A DNA stretch of 64,000 nt. It comes from Pseudomonadota bacterium (GTDB lineage Bacteria; Pseudomonadota; Gammaproteobacteria; Burkholderiales; Thiobacillaceae). Shown one piece after another: positions 33,024-43,444 of this stretch. Every line of letters begins with the position of its first letter. Positions within the stretch are counted from its first letter, which is position 1. The notes below the pieces were generated by a model, which saw nothing but the letters and a program-made list of their open reading frames with translations, searched no databases and was not told the DNA's origin. Location of the stretch: assembly GCA_021847835.1 (NCBI GenBank), contig JAJZPR010000008.1:48663-112662 (forward strand), given 5' to 3'. The position numbers and the translations under genes are program-made.

Positions 33024-33773
33024 ATGAAAGCTTCGATAATCAGTCCGGAATGGTTTGCAAGCCCGCTCGGCGCCTATCTGCTCGAACGCGAGCAGGCATA
33101 TTATGACCGCGTCGTGGCCGACATATTCGGTTTTTATGCGGTGCAGATCGGGCTGACCCAGTTCGATTTTCTGCGCAACAGCCGCATCCCCGGCAGGATA
33201 CGCTGCGGCCAGGGCGCACCGGCGCAGATTCTGGCGGAACCCATGTTCCTGCCCTTCGAGAGCCAGTCCGTCGATCTGCTGCTCATGCCGCACGTGCTGG
33301 AATACACCGACCACCCTCATCAGGTGCTGCGCGAGGCGGAAAGGGTGCTGCGGCCAGAGGGACGCCTGCTGCTTTCCGGCTTCAACCCGCGCAGCCTGTG
33401 GGGCCTGGCCCGCCTGCTCAAGGGGCAGGAAAGGGGCTTCCCCTGGAACGGGCATTTTCTCAACATGCCGCGCGTCAAGGACTGGCTGGCGCTGCTCGGC
33501 TTCGAACTGGCGGGCGGCAACATGTGCTGCTACCGTCCGCCCGTCAACAGGGAAGCCTGGCTCAGGCGCTTCCGTTTCATGGAGCCTGCCGGCGATCGCT
33601 GGTGGGCCATGGGCGGCGGCGTGTATTTCCTGCAGGCCATCAAGCGCGTGCACGGCATGCGCGTGCTGACCCCTGCGTGGAAAGCCACGGCCGCGGCCAA
33701 CGCCTCGCCTTCGCTTGCCGCACGCAACGTCCACAGCCTGGCCCAATACCGGATGCGACGTGGAAAACGTTGA
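33024..33773 (+). CDS. class I SAM-dependent methyltransferase
   Basis: [40 protein letters not shown]; divergent from gloB, upstream of rnhA. Confidence 0.85.
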   Translation: MKASIISPEWFASPLGAYLLEREQAYYDRVVADIFGFYAVQIGLTQFDFLRNSRIPGRIRCGQGAPAQILAEPMFLPFESQSVDLLLMPHVLEYTDHPHQVLREAERVLRPEGRLLLSGFNPRSLWGLARLLKGQERGFPWNGHFLNMPRVKDWLALLGFELAGGNMCCYRPPVNREAWLRRFRFMEPAGDRWWAMGGGVYFLQAIKRVHGMRVLTPAWKATAAANASPSLAARNVHSLAQYRMRRGKR

Positions 33774-34206
33774 CTGGGTGGACGCCTATACCGACGGCGC
33801 CTGCAAGGGCAACCCGGGCCCGGGCGGATGGGGCGTGCTGCTGGTTTACGGCGCGCATCGCAAGGAATTGCACGGCGGCGCGACGCACACGACCAACAAC
33901 CGCATGGAGCTCCAGGCCGTGATCGAGGCGCTGAAAAGCCTCAAGCGCCCGAGCCATATCCGTATCCACACCGATTCGCAGTATGTGCACAAGGGCATCA
34001 GCGAATGGCTGGCGGGCTGGAAGCGCAAGGGCTGGAAAACCGCGGACGGCAAGCCGGTGAAGAATCAGGACCTGTGGCAGGAACTGGAGGCCTTGTCCTC
34101 AAGGCACAAGGTCAAATGGATATGGGTAAAAGGCCATGCGGGGCATCCGGGCAACGAATCCGCAGATAGGCTGGCGAATCTGGGCGTGGCGGGGATAACG
34201 GGATAA
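33760..34206 (+). CDS. rnhA: ribonuclease HI (GTG start proposed)
   Basis: [56 protein letters not shown]. Confidence 0.95.
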   Translation: MENVDWVDAYTDGACKGNPGPGGWGVLLVYGAHRKELHGGATHTTNNRMELQAVIEALKSLKRPSHIRIHTDSQYVHKGISEWLAGWKRKGWKTADGKPVKNQDLWQELEALSSRHKVKWIWVKGHAGHPGNESADRLANLGVAGITG

Positions 34207-34211
34207 GAACA

Positions 34212-34916
34212 ATGCGACAAATCATTCTGGACACCGAAACCACCGGCCTCGATCCCCGACAGGGACACCGGGTCATCGAAATCGCCGCCGTGGAGATGCA
34301 GAACCGCCGCCTGACCGGCAACCATTTCCATCGCTACCTCAACCCCGACCGCGACATCGAGGAAGGCGCCCTGCAGGTGCACGGCATCACCCGCGAATTC
34401 CTGCAGGACAAGCCGAGGTTTGCCGACATTGCGGCGGAATTCATCGACTTCGTGCAGGGCGCGGAACTGATCATTCACAACGCGCCGTTCGACACGGCCT
34501 TCCTGAACGCCGAACTGGCCCTGCACGGCATGGGCAACCTGCAGGCCCATACCGGCGAGGTCATCGATACCCTGCTGATGGCGCGGAATCTGCATCCGGG
34601 CCAGCGCAACAGCCTGGACGCCCTGTGCAAGCGTTACGGCGTGGACAATTCCACGCGCACCCTGCACGGCGCGCTGCTGGACTGCGAACTGCTCGCCCAG
34701 GTCTATCTCTCCATGACGCGCGGCCAGGAAACCCTCGTCATGGAGACGCCGGGACCGGCTGGCGCCCTGGCAAGGCCTGACCGGAACAGGCAAAGGCGCC
34801 GTCCGCTTGACGCGACAATTACCGAGCAGGACATGGCTGCACACATTGAACTGCTGAAGCAGATCGACAAGGAAAGCGGCGGCGGCTGTCTCTGGATGCA
34901 AGAACAAGCAGGTTGA
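34212..34916 (+). CDS. dnaQ: DNA polymerase III epsilon subunit
   Basis: QIILDTETTGLDPRQGHRVIEIAAVE exonuclease motif; HNAPFDTAFLNAEL. Confidence 0.95.
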   Translation: MRQIILDTETTGLDPRQGHRVIEIAAVEMQNRRLTGNHFHRYLNPDRDIEEGALQVHGITREFLQDKPRFADIAAEFIDFVQGAELIIHNAPFDTAFLNAELALHGMGNLQAHTGEVIDTLLMARNLHPGQRNSLDALCKRYGVDNSTRTLHGALLDCELLAQVYLSMTRGQETLVMETPGPAGALARPDRNRQRRRPLDATITEQDMAAHIELLKQIDKESGGGCLWMQEQAG

Positions 34917-34917
34917 A

Positions 34918-35862
34918 TTGCAGATCAAACACGTGGTTTCCCGTCTGGGCCGGCGATTCCGCCGCCGGCTTCATGCAGGCATGTTCATGCTGGCATTTTG
35001 CGGCATGGCCGCCCATGCCGGCATGGCAACCCTCGTGCTTTCCGATGGCTCCGCCCCCTATCATGAGGCCGCCGATGCCATCGAGGCTGCGTTGGGTCCT
35101 CAGCACACGGTCACCAGAATGCTGGCGGACAAGATGTCGGCCAGCGCTTCGGCCTTGTCGCGCGCCAATTTGCTGGTGGCCATAGGCGTCAAGGCTGCGG
35201 ACCTGGTTGCCGGGCAGGGCGGCAGCACCCCCGTGCTTGCCGTGCTGGTCACCGAGGACTGGTATCGCAGTCAGGGAAAGGCAAAGCTTTCCGCAGGCGG
35301 GCGCAGCGTCGGCGTGGTGGTACTGGAACAGCCGTTTTCGCGCCAGATGGATCTGGTCAGAAAAGCCTTTCCCCAGCTGAGCCGCATCGGCGTGGTGCTC
35401 GGGCGCAAAAATGCCGGGATGCTGGAGCCCCTGCAGGCGGCGGCCTCGAAAGAGGGCATGACCCTGGTGGGTGCAGTGTCCGAATCGGAATCGACTCTGG
35501 TGGCGACCCTGGAGCAGGTGCTGAGGGAAGCCGATCTGCTGCTTGCCGTGCCGGATGCCGAGGTGCTCAACCGCAGCACCGTGCAAAGCGTGCTCATGAC
35601 CACCTACCGCTACCGCGACCCCATGGTCGGCTATTCGAAGGCATTGTCCCGCGCGGGGGCGCTGGTTTCGCTGTATTCGACCCCGGTGCAGATCGGCCGG
35701 CAGGCTGGGGAAGTCGCAGCCAGGGTGATGAGCGGCGCGCGGCTGCCGGAATTGCAATGGCCGCAATATTTCTCGGTTTCCGTGAACCGTCATGTGGCGC
35801 GCTCCCTGGGCAGCGATGTGCCGAGCGAGAGTGCCCTGCTGGCCGGACTGGGGGGGCAATGA
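34918..35862 (+). CDS. ABC-type periplasmic substrate-binding-like protein
   Basis: N-terminal signal-like segment; VLGRKNAGMLEPLQAAASKEGMTLVGAVSESESTLVATLEQVLREADLLLAVPD; YSKALSRAGALVSLYSTPVQIG. Confidence 0.65.
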   Translation: MQIKHVVSRLGRRFRRRLHAGMFMLAFCGMAAHAGMATLVLSDGSAPYHEAADAIEAALGPQHTVTRMLADKMSASASALSRANLLVAIGVKAADLVAGQGGSTPVLAVLVTEDWYRSQGKAKLSAGGRSVGVVVLEQPFSRQMDLVRKAFPQLSRIGVVLGRKNAGMLEPLQAAASKEGMTLVGAVSESESTLVATLEQVLREADLLLAVPDAEVLNRSTVQSVLMTTYRYRDPMVGYSKALSRAGALVSLYSTPVQIGRQAGEVAARVMSGARLPELQWPQYFSVSVNRHVARSLGSDVPSESALLAGLGGQ

Positions 35863-38021
35863 TCAAGCCCGGCATCCGCGCCCGCGTGTTCTGGCTGTCG
35901 ATCGTGCCGGCAACGGTGATCAGTTCGGCCCTGATGGTCTATCTGACCTTTGCCAAGATACATGAGCTGGAAGATTTGCTCGTCGAGCGTGGCGCGGCCA
36001 CCGTCCGCCATCTGGCGCCTGCGGTCGAGTATGGGGTGATTTCCGGCAATCCCGAGATTCTTGCGCCCCTGCTCGAATCCGCGGCACGGGAGCCCGAGGT
36101 GATGGGCGTGGCGATTTTCGACGGCAACGGCAGGATGCTGACCCGGTCCGGCCCGGCCGCATGGGGAGCACTGCCAAACGAAGCCGTCCGGGAGTCAGGC
36201 GTCGGCCGTGTGAACGCGTCCGACCACTTTCTGTTCTTTGCGCCCATCATCCGAACCGAAATCGCCTCCGACGACTTTAGCCAGGCCGCTGCGGGTGATA
36301 TTAGCCAAGTTGCCATTGCCGATTTTCAGGCGCTGGACGAGGCGCCGAAAATGCACCAAAAGGCGGGCTGGGTGAGCCTGAAACTGTCCAAGGAAAACCT
36401 GTTCGGGAGCCAGCGCAAGATCATCTGGCAAAGCTCGGCCATTCTCGCCATCGGCCTGGCTTTCAGCGCCTTGCTGGGCTGGCGCCTGGGGCGCAGGATC
36501 ACCCAGCCCATCCTGTCGCTGGCCCGTTCGGTGAAGCGCATCGGCGAAGGCCATCTGACCGAGCGCGTCGCGGCGACCGATGCCAGCGACGAGTTCGGCA
36601 TCCTGCAAAGAGGTGTCAACCACATGGCCGGCAGCCTGCAGGCCGCGCACGAGCAGATGCAGGAACGCATCGACCAGGCGACTGCCCGCCTCGTATATCA
36701 GGCCAATCACGACGCGCTGACCGGCCTGGTCAACCGCAACGAGTTCGAGCACAGGTTGAGCCAGGCCATTGCCGGTGCCCGCCAGCATGGCCGCACGCAT
36801 GCCCTGTGCTACATGGACCTCGACCAGTTCAAGATCATCAACGATACCAGCGGCCACGCCGCGGGCGACGAGCTGCTGCGCCAGATCGCCCTGATGCTGA
36901 AAGACCTGCTGCGCGAACGCGACACCCTGGCCCGCCTGGGCGGCGACGAATTCGCCCTGCTGCTGGAAAATTGCGATCCCGGCGATGCCCTGCAGGTCGC
37001 CGAGGCCTGCCGCAACACGGTGCGGCAGTTCCGCTTCAAGTGGGAAAACCGCTTGTTCAACATCGGCGTCAGCATCGGCCTGGTCATGATAGAGAAGGAC
37101 TCCGGATCCATGGCCGACCTGCTGTCCGCCGCCGACGCGGCATGCTATGTAGCCAAGGACAGGGGACGCAATCAGGTGCATGTCTACCAGCATGCCGATA
37201 GCGATCTGGTCCGCCATCGCGGCGAGATGCAATGGGTGACTCGCCTGCACAAGGCCATGGCGGAGAACCGGCTCAGGCTTTACTGGCAGGAGATCCGGCC
37301 TGCGGCCGAGCATTGGCACGCCGTTTGCCACGCCGAAGTCCTCATGCGCATGCTGGATGAGGACGGCAAGCTCATTCTGCCCATGGCCTTCATTCCGGCA
37401 GCGGAAAGATATGCCTTGATGCCCATGCTGGACCGCTGGACGATCGAGAGCGTCATCGATCTCTGCGGCCATTCGGTTGCCGAACGGGTTCTTGCAGCGC
37501 GGAGGCACTGCATATTCGGAATCAACCTGTCGGGCGTTTCCCTGAAGAACCAGGAATTCCGAAGCTGGCTGCATGCCAGGCTGCATGAAAACCCCGGCCT
37601 CGGGGAGATGCTGTGTTTCGAGATCACCGAAACGGCCGCGATCGGCGACCTGGTGGCCATCAACGCCTTCATCGCCGAACTCAAGACCTTTGGCTGCCGT
37701 TTCGCGCTGGATGATTTCGGCAGTGGCCTGTCGTCTTTCGGCTACCTCAAGAACCTGAATGTCGACTACCTCAAGATCGACGGGGTGTTCGTGCAGAACA
37801 TGACCAGGGGCTCGCTCGATTTCTCGATGGTGGAGGCGATCCATCGCATCGGGCACCAGGTCGGTCTCAAGACCGTTGCAGAATTCGTCGAAACGCAGGA
37901 AGTCCTGGATTGCCTGCGCGAGATTGGCGTCGAGTATGTGCAGGGCGACTACCTGCACAAGCCCGAGCCGGTCGATACGCTGATCGTCAGGCTGTGCGAG
38001 TCTGGCTTGCCGTCACCGTAA
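35859..38021 (+). CDS. membrane sensor with HAMP-GGDEF-EAL domains
   Basis: Two TM segments, HAMP-like RRITQPILSLARSVKRIGEGHLTERV, LGGDEFALL, HAEVLMR, FEITETAAI, FALDDFGSGLSSFGYLKNLNVDYLKIDG. Confidence 0.93.
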   Translation: MIKPGIRARVFWLSIVPATVISSALMVYLTFAKIHELEDLLVERGAATVRHLAPAVEYGVISGNPEILAPLLESAAREPEVMGVAIFDGNGRMLTRSGPAAWGALPNEAVRESGVGRVNASDHFLFFAPIIRTEIASDDFSQAAAGDISQVAIADFQALDEAPKMHQKAGWVSLKLSKENLFGSQRKIIWQSSAILAIGLAFSALLGWRLGRRITQPILSLARSVKRIGEGHLTERVAATDASDEFGILQRGVNHMAGSLQAAHEQMQERIDQATARLVYQANHDALTGLVNRNEFEHRLSQAIAGARQHGRTHALCYMDLDQFKIINDTSGHAAGDELLRQIALMLKDLLRERDTLARLGGDEFALLLENCDPGDALQVAEACRNTVRQFRFKWENRLFNIGVSIGLVMIEKDSGSMADLLSAADAACYVAKDRGRNQVHVYQHADSDLVRHRGEMQWVTRLHKAMAENRLRLYWQEIRPAAEHWHAVCHAEVLMRMLDEDGKLILPMAFIPAAERYALMPMLDRWTIESVIDLCGHSVAERVLAARRHCIFGINLSGVSLKNQEFRSWLHARLHENPGLGEMLCFEITETAAIGDLVAINAFIAELKTFGCRFALDDFGSGLSSFGYLKNLNVDYLKIDGVFVQNMTRGSLDFSMVEAIHRIGHQVGLKTVAEFVETQEVLDCLREIGVEYVQGDYLHKPEPVDTLIVRLCESGLPSP

Positions 38022-38214
38022 AGCCTGCCCCGGCCACGGCCTGGGCCAGTTTTTCCGGATCGGTGCGCGCGGCGTCGTAGCTGACTACCGCCTGGGAGGG
38101 TACCAGGGTCACGGCGGCTTGTTGAACGCCGGGAACGGCTTGCAGGACGCGGGTCACGCTGTTCACGCAGCCGCCGCAGGTCATGCCGGTTATCGTCAGT
38201 ATTGCTTCGGTCAT
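37987..38214 (-). CDS. heavy-metal-associated (HMA) domain protein, CopZ-like
   Basis: ILTITGMTCGGCVNSVTRVLQAVPGVQQA. Confidence 0.9.
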   Translation of the reverse strand: MTEAILTITGMTCGGCVNSVTRVLQAVPGVQQAAVTLVPSQAVVSYDAARTDPEKLAQAVAGAGFTVTASQTRTA

Positions 38215-38265
38215 CAGGCGCTCCATCATGTTACTGAAACAGAACGCCTAGTGTAGTGCCTTTTG

Positions 38266-38577
38266 TTACTTGCGTGGGCGCTTGCGCACGGCTTCCTTGG
38301 CTGTATCGATCAGGCGGTCGGCAACCAGCACGCTGTCGACCTCGAAAGTGCCGCTGTCGATGGCGCGCTTGATCGCGGCCACCTTGGCTGCATCGGAAAT
38401 GTCGAGCTTGGCGAGTTCGGCCTCGAGTTCGCGCAACTGGGTGGTGGAAGGGGCGAGCTGGAGATTGTCCACATCGCCACGTGCGGCAGGCTTGTCAAGC
38501 TTGCGCACACTGGCGCCCTGCGTGCTGGACACTTTCTTGTCGCCATTGACAGCGTGAGGGCGCTTGGTAATTTTCAT
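38266..38577 (-). CDS. flgM: negative regulator of flagellin synthesis FlgM
   Basis: MKITKRPHAVNGDKK...VSDAAKVAAIKRAIDSGTFEVDSVLVADRLID-type C-terminus (FlgM anti-sigma28 pattern). Confidence 0.8.
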   Translation of the reverse strand: MKITKRPHAVNGDKKVSSTQGASVRKLDKPAARGDVDNLQLAPSTTQLRELEAELAKLDISDAAKVAAIKRAIDSGTFEVDSVLVADRLIDTAKEAVRKRPRK

Positions 38578-38715
38578 GGTGCCGATCCGTAAAGCCCGAT
38601 TTCCGTTTCTACATAATCAAGCTTTACGGCCCTGGCGGGAAAACCTTTAATCCCTTCTGCCTTGAAAACTGGTTGCGAATCAAGGCGCTAACAGCCACAT
38701 CCTGAGGCGGTCTCC

Positions 38716-39951
38716 TCAAAGCAGGTGCGAGGCCATGCCGTCGGCCAGCTTGGGCTCGAACCAGGTGGACTTGGGCGGCATCACCTCGTTGGCGTCGGCG
38801 ACCGCCATCAGATCCTGCATGCGGGTGGGATATAGGGAGAGCGCCAAGGCCATTCCCCCGCTGTTCACGCGCTTTTCCAGTTCCGCAAGGCCGCGGATGC
38901 CGCCCACGAAGTCGATGCGCTTGTCGCGGCGCGGGTCGCTGATGCCGAGGATGGGTGCGATGAGGTTGTTCTGCAGCAGGCTCACGTCCAGGCGGCCGAC
39001 CGGGTCGTTCGGAATGAGGCCGGGCCTGATTGTCAGGCGATACCACTTGCCGCCCAGATACAGTCCGAACTGGCCGGGCTGGGCAGGTTTGAGCGCTATA
39101 GAAGTGGTTTCAATTTCAAAGGCTTGTTCGGCTTTCTTGAGAAAGTCTTCAATAGTCAGGCCGTTGAGGTCGGTGATCACGCGGTTGTAGTCCAGGATGC
39201 GCATTTCGTGCGCCGGAAAGATCACCGACAGGAAATGATTGTAGGCTTCCTCGCCGGTGTGGGCGGGGTTGGCTGCCTTGCGCGCCGCGCAAATCCTGGA
39301 GGCCGAGGCCGAACGGTGGTGGCCGTCGGCGATGTAGAGGGCGTGCATGGCGTCGAACAGCCGGGTGATGGCGGCGATGTCGCCGGCATCGCGCATGACC
39401 CACAGGGTGTGGCGCACGCCGTCGTCGGCCACGGCATCGGCGTCCGGTGTGCCCTGTGCGGTTTTGGCGAGGATGGCATCAACTTCGGGCTGGTCGGGAT
39501 AGGCCAGCAGCACCGGGCCGGTCTGGGCATTGGTGGCATCGATCTGGCGCACGCGGTCGTCTTCCTTGTCCGGGCGCGTGAACTCGTGCTTGCGGATGCG
39601 GTTGGTGTCGTAGTCCGCCACGCTGGCGGCGGCGACGATCCCTGTTTGAATATGCTCGCCCATCTGGATGCGATAGACGTAGTAGTAGGCGGCCTCGTCC
39701 TGTTTCAAGACGCCGGCGGCGATCATGGCCTTGAGGTTCTCGGCCGCTTTCGCGTACACCTCGGGGGCATAAGGGTCGGTACCTTCCGGCAGGTCGATTT
39801 CCGGCTTGGAGATGTGCAGGAAGCTGAACGGCTTGCCCTGGGCGCGCACGCGCGCCTCGGCAGTGGAAAGCACGTCATAGGGCGGGGCCACGACTTCGGC
39901 GGCACGGCCGGGAGCGGGACGCAGGGCGGGGAAGGGGCGGATCAGACTCAT
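38716..39951 (-). CDS. DUF1015 family protein
   Basis: FPALRPAPGRAAEVVAPPYDVLSTAEARVRA; LYIADGHHRSASASRI. Confidence 0.9.
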   Translation of the reverse strand: MSLIRPFPALRPAPGRAAEVVAPPYDVLSTAEARVRAQGKPFSFLHISKPEIDLPEGTDPYAPEVYAKAAENLKAMIAAGVLKQDEAAYYYVYRIQMGEHIQTGIVAAASVADYDTNRIRKHEFTRPDKEDDRVRQIDATNAQTGPVLLAYPDQPEVDAILAKTAQGTPDADAVADDGVRHTLWVMRDAGDIAAITRLFDAMHALYIADGHHRSASASRICAARKAANPAHTGEEAYNHFLSVIFPAHEMRILDYNRVITDLNGLTIEDFLKKAEQAFEIETTSIALKPAQPGQFGLYLGGKWYRLTIRPGLIPNDPVGRLDVSLLQNNLIAPILGISDPRRDKRIDFVGGIRGLAELEKRVNSGGMALALSLYPTRMQDLMAVADANEVMPPKSTWFEPKLADGMASHLL

Positions 39952-39966
39952 TTGGGGTTCTTTAAT

Positions 39967-42900
39967 CTACGGGGCTTTCAATTCTTCCAGCAGCGCCTGG
40001 GCAGCCGCGGTCTTGGCGTCCAGGTCGGGCAAGGGTTTTTGCAGCTTCAGGCGATCCGGCCCGGCCAGTTTCAGCCCGGCGCGGCTTTGCACCAAAAGCA
40101 GGATTTTAACCGGATCGATGGGCGGGTTCTTCATGAATTGCAGGGTGAGCCCGTCCGGCGTGGCATCCAGCCGGGTAACGCCCAGCGGTTTCGCCAGCAA
40201 TCTGAGCCTGTGTCCCGCCAGCAGCACCCTGGCCGGTTCGGGCAGCATGCCGAAGCGGTCGATGAGTTCCTCGGAGAGCTCGGTGATGTCGTCCGCGCTC
40301 TTGCAGTTGGCGAGGCGCTTGTAGATCACCAGGCGCTCGTGCACGTCGGCGCAATAGTCTTCCGGCAAGAGCGCTGGCTGGTGCAGGTTGATTTCCGACA
40401 CCGCGCCCAGCGGCTCGGCCAGATCCGGCTCGCGCCCGGCCTTCATGCTGGCGACGGCCGCGCCCAGCATGTCGTTGTAGAGCGAGAAGCCGACTTCCAG
40501 CATGTCGCCGCTCTGCTTCTCGCCCAGCACTTCGCCGGCGCCGCGGATTTCCAGGTCGTGCATGGCGAGGTAGAAGCCGGCGCCCAGGTCTTCCATGGCC
40601 TGGATGGCTTCGAGGCGTTTTTTCGCCAGTGCGGACAGTGTCTCTTCTTCCTCGACCAGCAGATAGGCGAAAGCCTGGTGGTGCGAGCGCCCGACGCGGC
40701 CGCGCAACTGGTGCAACTGCGCCAGGCCGAATTTGTCCGCGCGGTTGATGAGGATGGTGTTGGCGGTGGGGATGTCGATGCCGGTTTCGATGATGGTGGT
40801 GCACAACAGCAGGTCGAAGCGCTGCTGGGTGAAGTCGCGCATCACGTGCTCGAGATCGCGTTCCGGCATCTGGCCGTGGCCGATGCGGATGCGCGCTTCC
40901 GGCAGCAGTTTTTCCAGCCTTTCCTGCATGACCGGGATGGTGTCCACCTCGTTGTGCAGGAAGAACACCTGGCCGCCGCGGCGCAGCTCGCGCAGCACGG
41001 CCTCGCGGATGAGGCCGCCGGAATAGGGGCGCACGAAGGTCTTCACCGCCAGACGCTTTTGCGGCGCGGTGGCGATGACCGAGAAATCGCGGATGCCTTC
41101 CAGCGACATGGCCAGCGTGCGCGGGATGGGCGTGGCGGTCAGGGTCAGCACGTCTACTTCCGCGCGCAGCTGCTTCAATCTTTCTTTTTGCCGCACGCCG
41201 AAGCGGTGCTCCTCGTCGATGATGATGAGGCCGAGGTTCTTGAACACCACGTCTTTCTGGATCAGCCGATGCGTGCCGATGATGATGTCGATGCGCCCCT
41301 CGGCCAGTTCCTGCAGGGCGAGCGCCTGTTCCTTGGCGGTGCGGAAGCGGGAGAGCTCGGCGATCTTCACCGGCCAGGGCGAGAAACGGTCGGCGAAGTT
41401 CTGGAAGTGCTGCTCGACCAGGAGGGTGGTCGGCGCGAGCAGCGCCACCTGCTTGCCGCCCGCCACCGCGGCGAAGGCGGCCCTGAGCGCGACCTCGGTC
41501 TTGCCGAAGCCCACATCGCCGCAGACCAGGCGGTCCATGGGCTTGCCGCTTTGCATGTCGGCGAGGGTCGCGCGGATCGCCTCGGCCTGGTCCGGGGTTT
41601 CCTCGAAGCCGAAGGAATCGGCGAAGGCTTGGTAGTCGTGCTCGGAAAACTTGAAGGCGTGGCCCTCGCGCGCGGCGCGGCGGGCATAGAGGTCCAGCAG
41701 TTCCGCCGCGGTGTCGCGCGCGGCCTGCATGGCGCGGCGGCGCGCCTTTTCCCATTGCTCGGTGCCCAGGCGATGCAGCGGCGCTTCGTCGGCACTGGCG
41801 CCGCTGTAGCGGCTGATGACTTCCAGTTGCGACACCGGCACGTAGAGCTTGTCGCCGTTGGCATATTCCAGCAGCAGGAACTCGGTCGGGCCTTCGCCCA
41901 GATCCATGGTGACGAGGCCCTGGTAGCGGCCCACGCCGTGCTGGATGTGCACCACGGGATCGCCGATCTTGAGCTCGGAAAGGTCGCGGATGAGGCTGTC
42001 GACCGGCGTGCTTTTGCCGCGTTTCTCGCGCTTGTGCCTGGGGGGAAGGGCGTAGAGTTCGGTTTCGGTGATGACCGCAAGCTGTTGTTCGGGATGGATA
42101 AAACCGGAAGCAAGCGGTGCGACCCCGAGTTGAAGCGGTTTCGAACTGTCGAGGAAGGCCTGCCAGTTTTCCGTGCGCTCGGGATGGAGGCCATGCTCCT
42201 TCAAGTACTCGGCCAGCGTCTCCTGGCGGCCCTGGCTGGGCGCCAGCACCAGCACCTTGCCGGCAAAACTTTTGAGGAAAGCGTCGAGCTTGGCCACCGG
42301 ATGCGGCAGGCGACGATCCACCACCACGTCCGGCACGGCTTCGGCCACTGCCGTCTCGCCCTTGCCGAGGTCGAGGCGGGCGAATTCGTTGGCGCATTGG
42401 AAGAACTGCTCGGTGTTGAGGAACAGGCGCTCGGGCGGCAAGAGCGGACGATCCTTGTCGCCGCTCAATAGCCGGTAGCGCGATTGCGTGTCCTGCCAGA
42501 ACTCATGGCTGGCGGCCGGCGCGTCGCCGTGCAAAGTGAGCACGACGTCCTTGGGCAGGTAGTCGAACAGCGTCGCGCTCTCTTCGAAGAACAAGGGCAG
42601 CGCATATTCGATGCCTGCCGGCGCCAGGCCGTTGCTCACGTCCTTGTAGAGCTTGGAGCGAGAGGGGTCGCCCTCGAAAGTTTCGCGGAACTGCTGGCGA
42701 AAGAGCTTGATGCCGTTTTCATCGAGCGGAAACTCACGCGCCGGCAACAGCCGCACGTCTTTCACCGGATACACGCTGCGCTGGGTGTCGACGTCGAAGG
42801 CGCGCAGGGTCTCGATCTCGTTGTCGAAGAGGTCGATGCGGTAGGGCAGCACACTGCCCATGGGGAAGAGGTCGATCAACCCGCCGCGGATGGAAAACTC

Positions 42901-43383
42901 GCCCGGCGCGTAGACCTGATTCACATGGGTGTAGCCGCCCTGGCGCATCTGCTCGCGGAAGGCGGCCTCGTCGAATTTCTCGCCCTGCTTGAGGAAGAAG
43001 GTGTGCGCCAGCAGGAAGGCGGGCGGGGCGAGGCGATAGAGCGCCGTGGACAGCGGCGCCAGCACGATCTGGAACTGTGCCCTGGCCAATTGATACAGCG
43101 TGGCCAGGCGTTCCGACACCAGGTCCGGGTGCGGCGAGAAGGCGTCGTAAGGCAGGGTCTCCCAGTCCGGGAACAGGCAGACATTCAGTTCCGGCGCGAA
43201 CCAGCGGATCTCTTCCATGAGCCGCTGCGCATCCCAGGCATTGGCCGTGAACACCGCCAGCCTCTTGCCGGTGCGCGCGGCTTCGGCCAGGAACCATGCA
43301 TCGCTGGAGCCGGCAAGCGAAGGCGCATGCACCCGCTGGCCGGGCTTGGGGTTGAGGGGAGGAAAACTCATGAGGGCGACCAA
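39967..43383 (-). CDS. mfd: transcription-repair coupling factor
   Basis: RLVCGDVGFGKTEVALRAAFAA, IIIDEEHRFGVRQKE, UvrB-like N-terminal, CarD-like DPVVHIQHGVGRYQGL. Confidence 0.97.
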   Translation of the reverse strand: MVALMSFPPLNPKPGQRVHAPSLAGSSDAWFLAEAARTGKRLAVFTANAWDAQRLMEEIRWFAPELNVCLFPDWETLPYDAFSPHPDLVSERLATLYQLARAQFQIVLAPLSTALYRLAPPAFLLAHTFFLKQGEKFDEAAFREQMRQGGYTHVNQVYAPGEFSIRGGLIDLFPMGSVLPYRIDLFDNEIETLRAFDVDTQRSVYPVKDVRLLPAREFPLDENGIKLFRQQFRETFEGDPSRSKLYKDVSNGLAPAGIEYALPLFFEESATLFDYLPKDVVLTLHGDAPAASHEFWQDTQSRYRLLSGDKDRPLLPPERLFLNTEQFFQCANEFARLDLGKGETAVAEAVPDVVVDRRLPHPVAKLDAFLKSFAGKVLVLAPSQGRQETLAEYLKEHGLHPERTENWQAFLDSSKPLQLGVAPLASGFIHPEQQLAVITETELYALPPRHKREKRGKSTPVDSLIRDLSELKIGDPVVHIQHGVGRYQGLVTMDLGEGPTEFLLLEYANGDKLYVPVSQLEVISRYSGASADEAPLHRLGTEQWEKARRRAMQAARDTAAELLDLYARRAAREGHAFKFSEHDYQAFADSFGFEETPDQAEAIRATLADMQSGKPMDRLVCGDVGFGKTEVALRAAFAAVAGGKQVALLAPTTLLVEQHFQNFADRFSPWPVKIAELSRFRTAKEQALALQELAEGRIDIIIGTHRLIQKDVVFKNLGLIIIDEEHRFGVRQKERLKQLRAEVDVLTLTATPIPRTLAMSLEGIRDFSVIATAPQKRLAVKTFVRPYSGGLIREAVLRELRRGGQVFFLHNEVDTIPVMQERLEKLLPEARIRIGHGQMPERDLEHVMRDFTQQRFDLLLCTTIIETGIDIPTANTILINRADKFGLAQLHQLRGRVGRSHHQAFAYLLVEEEETLSALAKKRLEAIQAMEDLGAGFYLAMHDLEIRGAGEVLGEKQSGDMLEVGFSLYNDMLGAAVASMKAGREPDLAEPLGAVSEINLHQPALLPEDYCADVHERLVIYKRLANCKSADDITELSEELIDRFGMLPEPARVLLAGHRLRLLAKPLGVTRLDATPDGLTLQFMKNPPIDPVKILLLVQSRAGLKLAGPDRLKLQKPLPDLDAKTAAAQALLEELKAP

Positions 43384-43444
43384 ACTGCGAAGGCGGAATT
43401 ATACCGGGAGCGGCCCTGATCCAGCCTGATGCAAAACCGGAGGA

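Noticed and set aside
36195-37958. 587-aa minus-strand ORF opposite GGDEF-EAL gene
   Set aside because: Antisense artefact of a GC-rich gene
39124-42471. 1115-aa + strand ORF antisense to mfd
   Set aside because: Mirror frame of a GC-rich conserved gene; composition (H/G/Q/R-rich, no motifs) is typical of antisense artefacts and mfd is unambiguous
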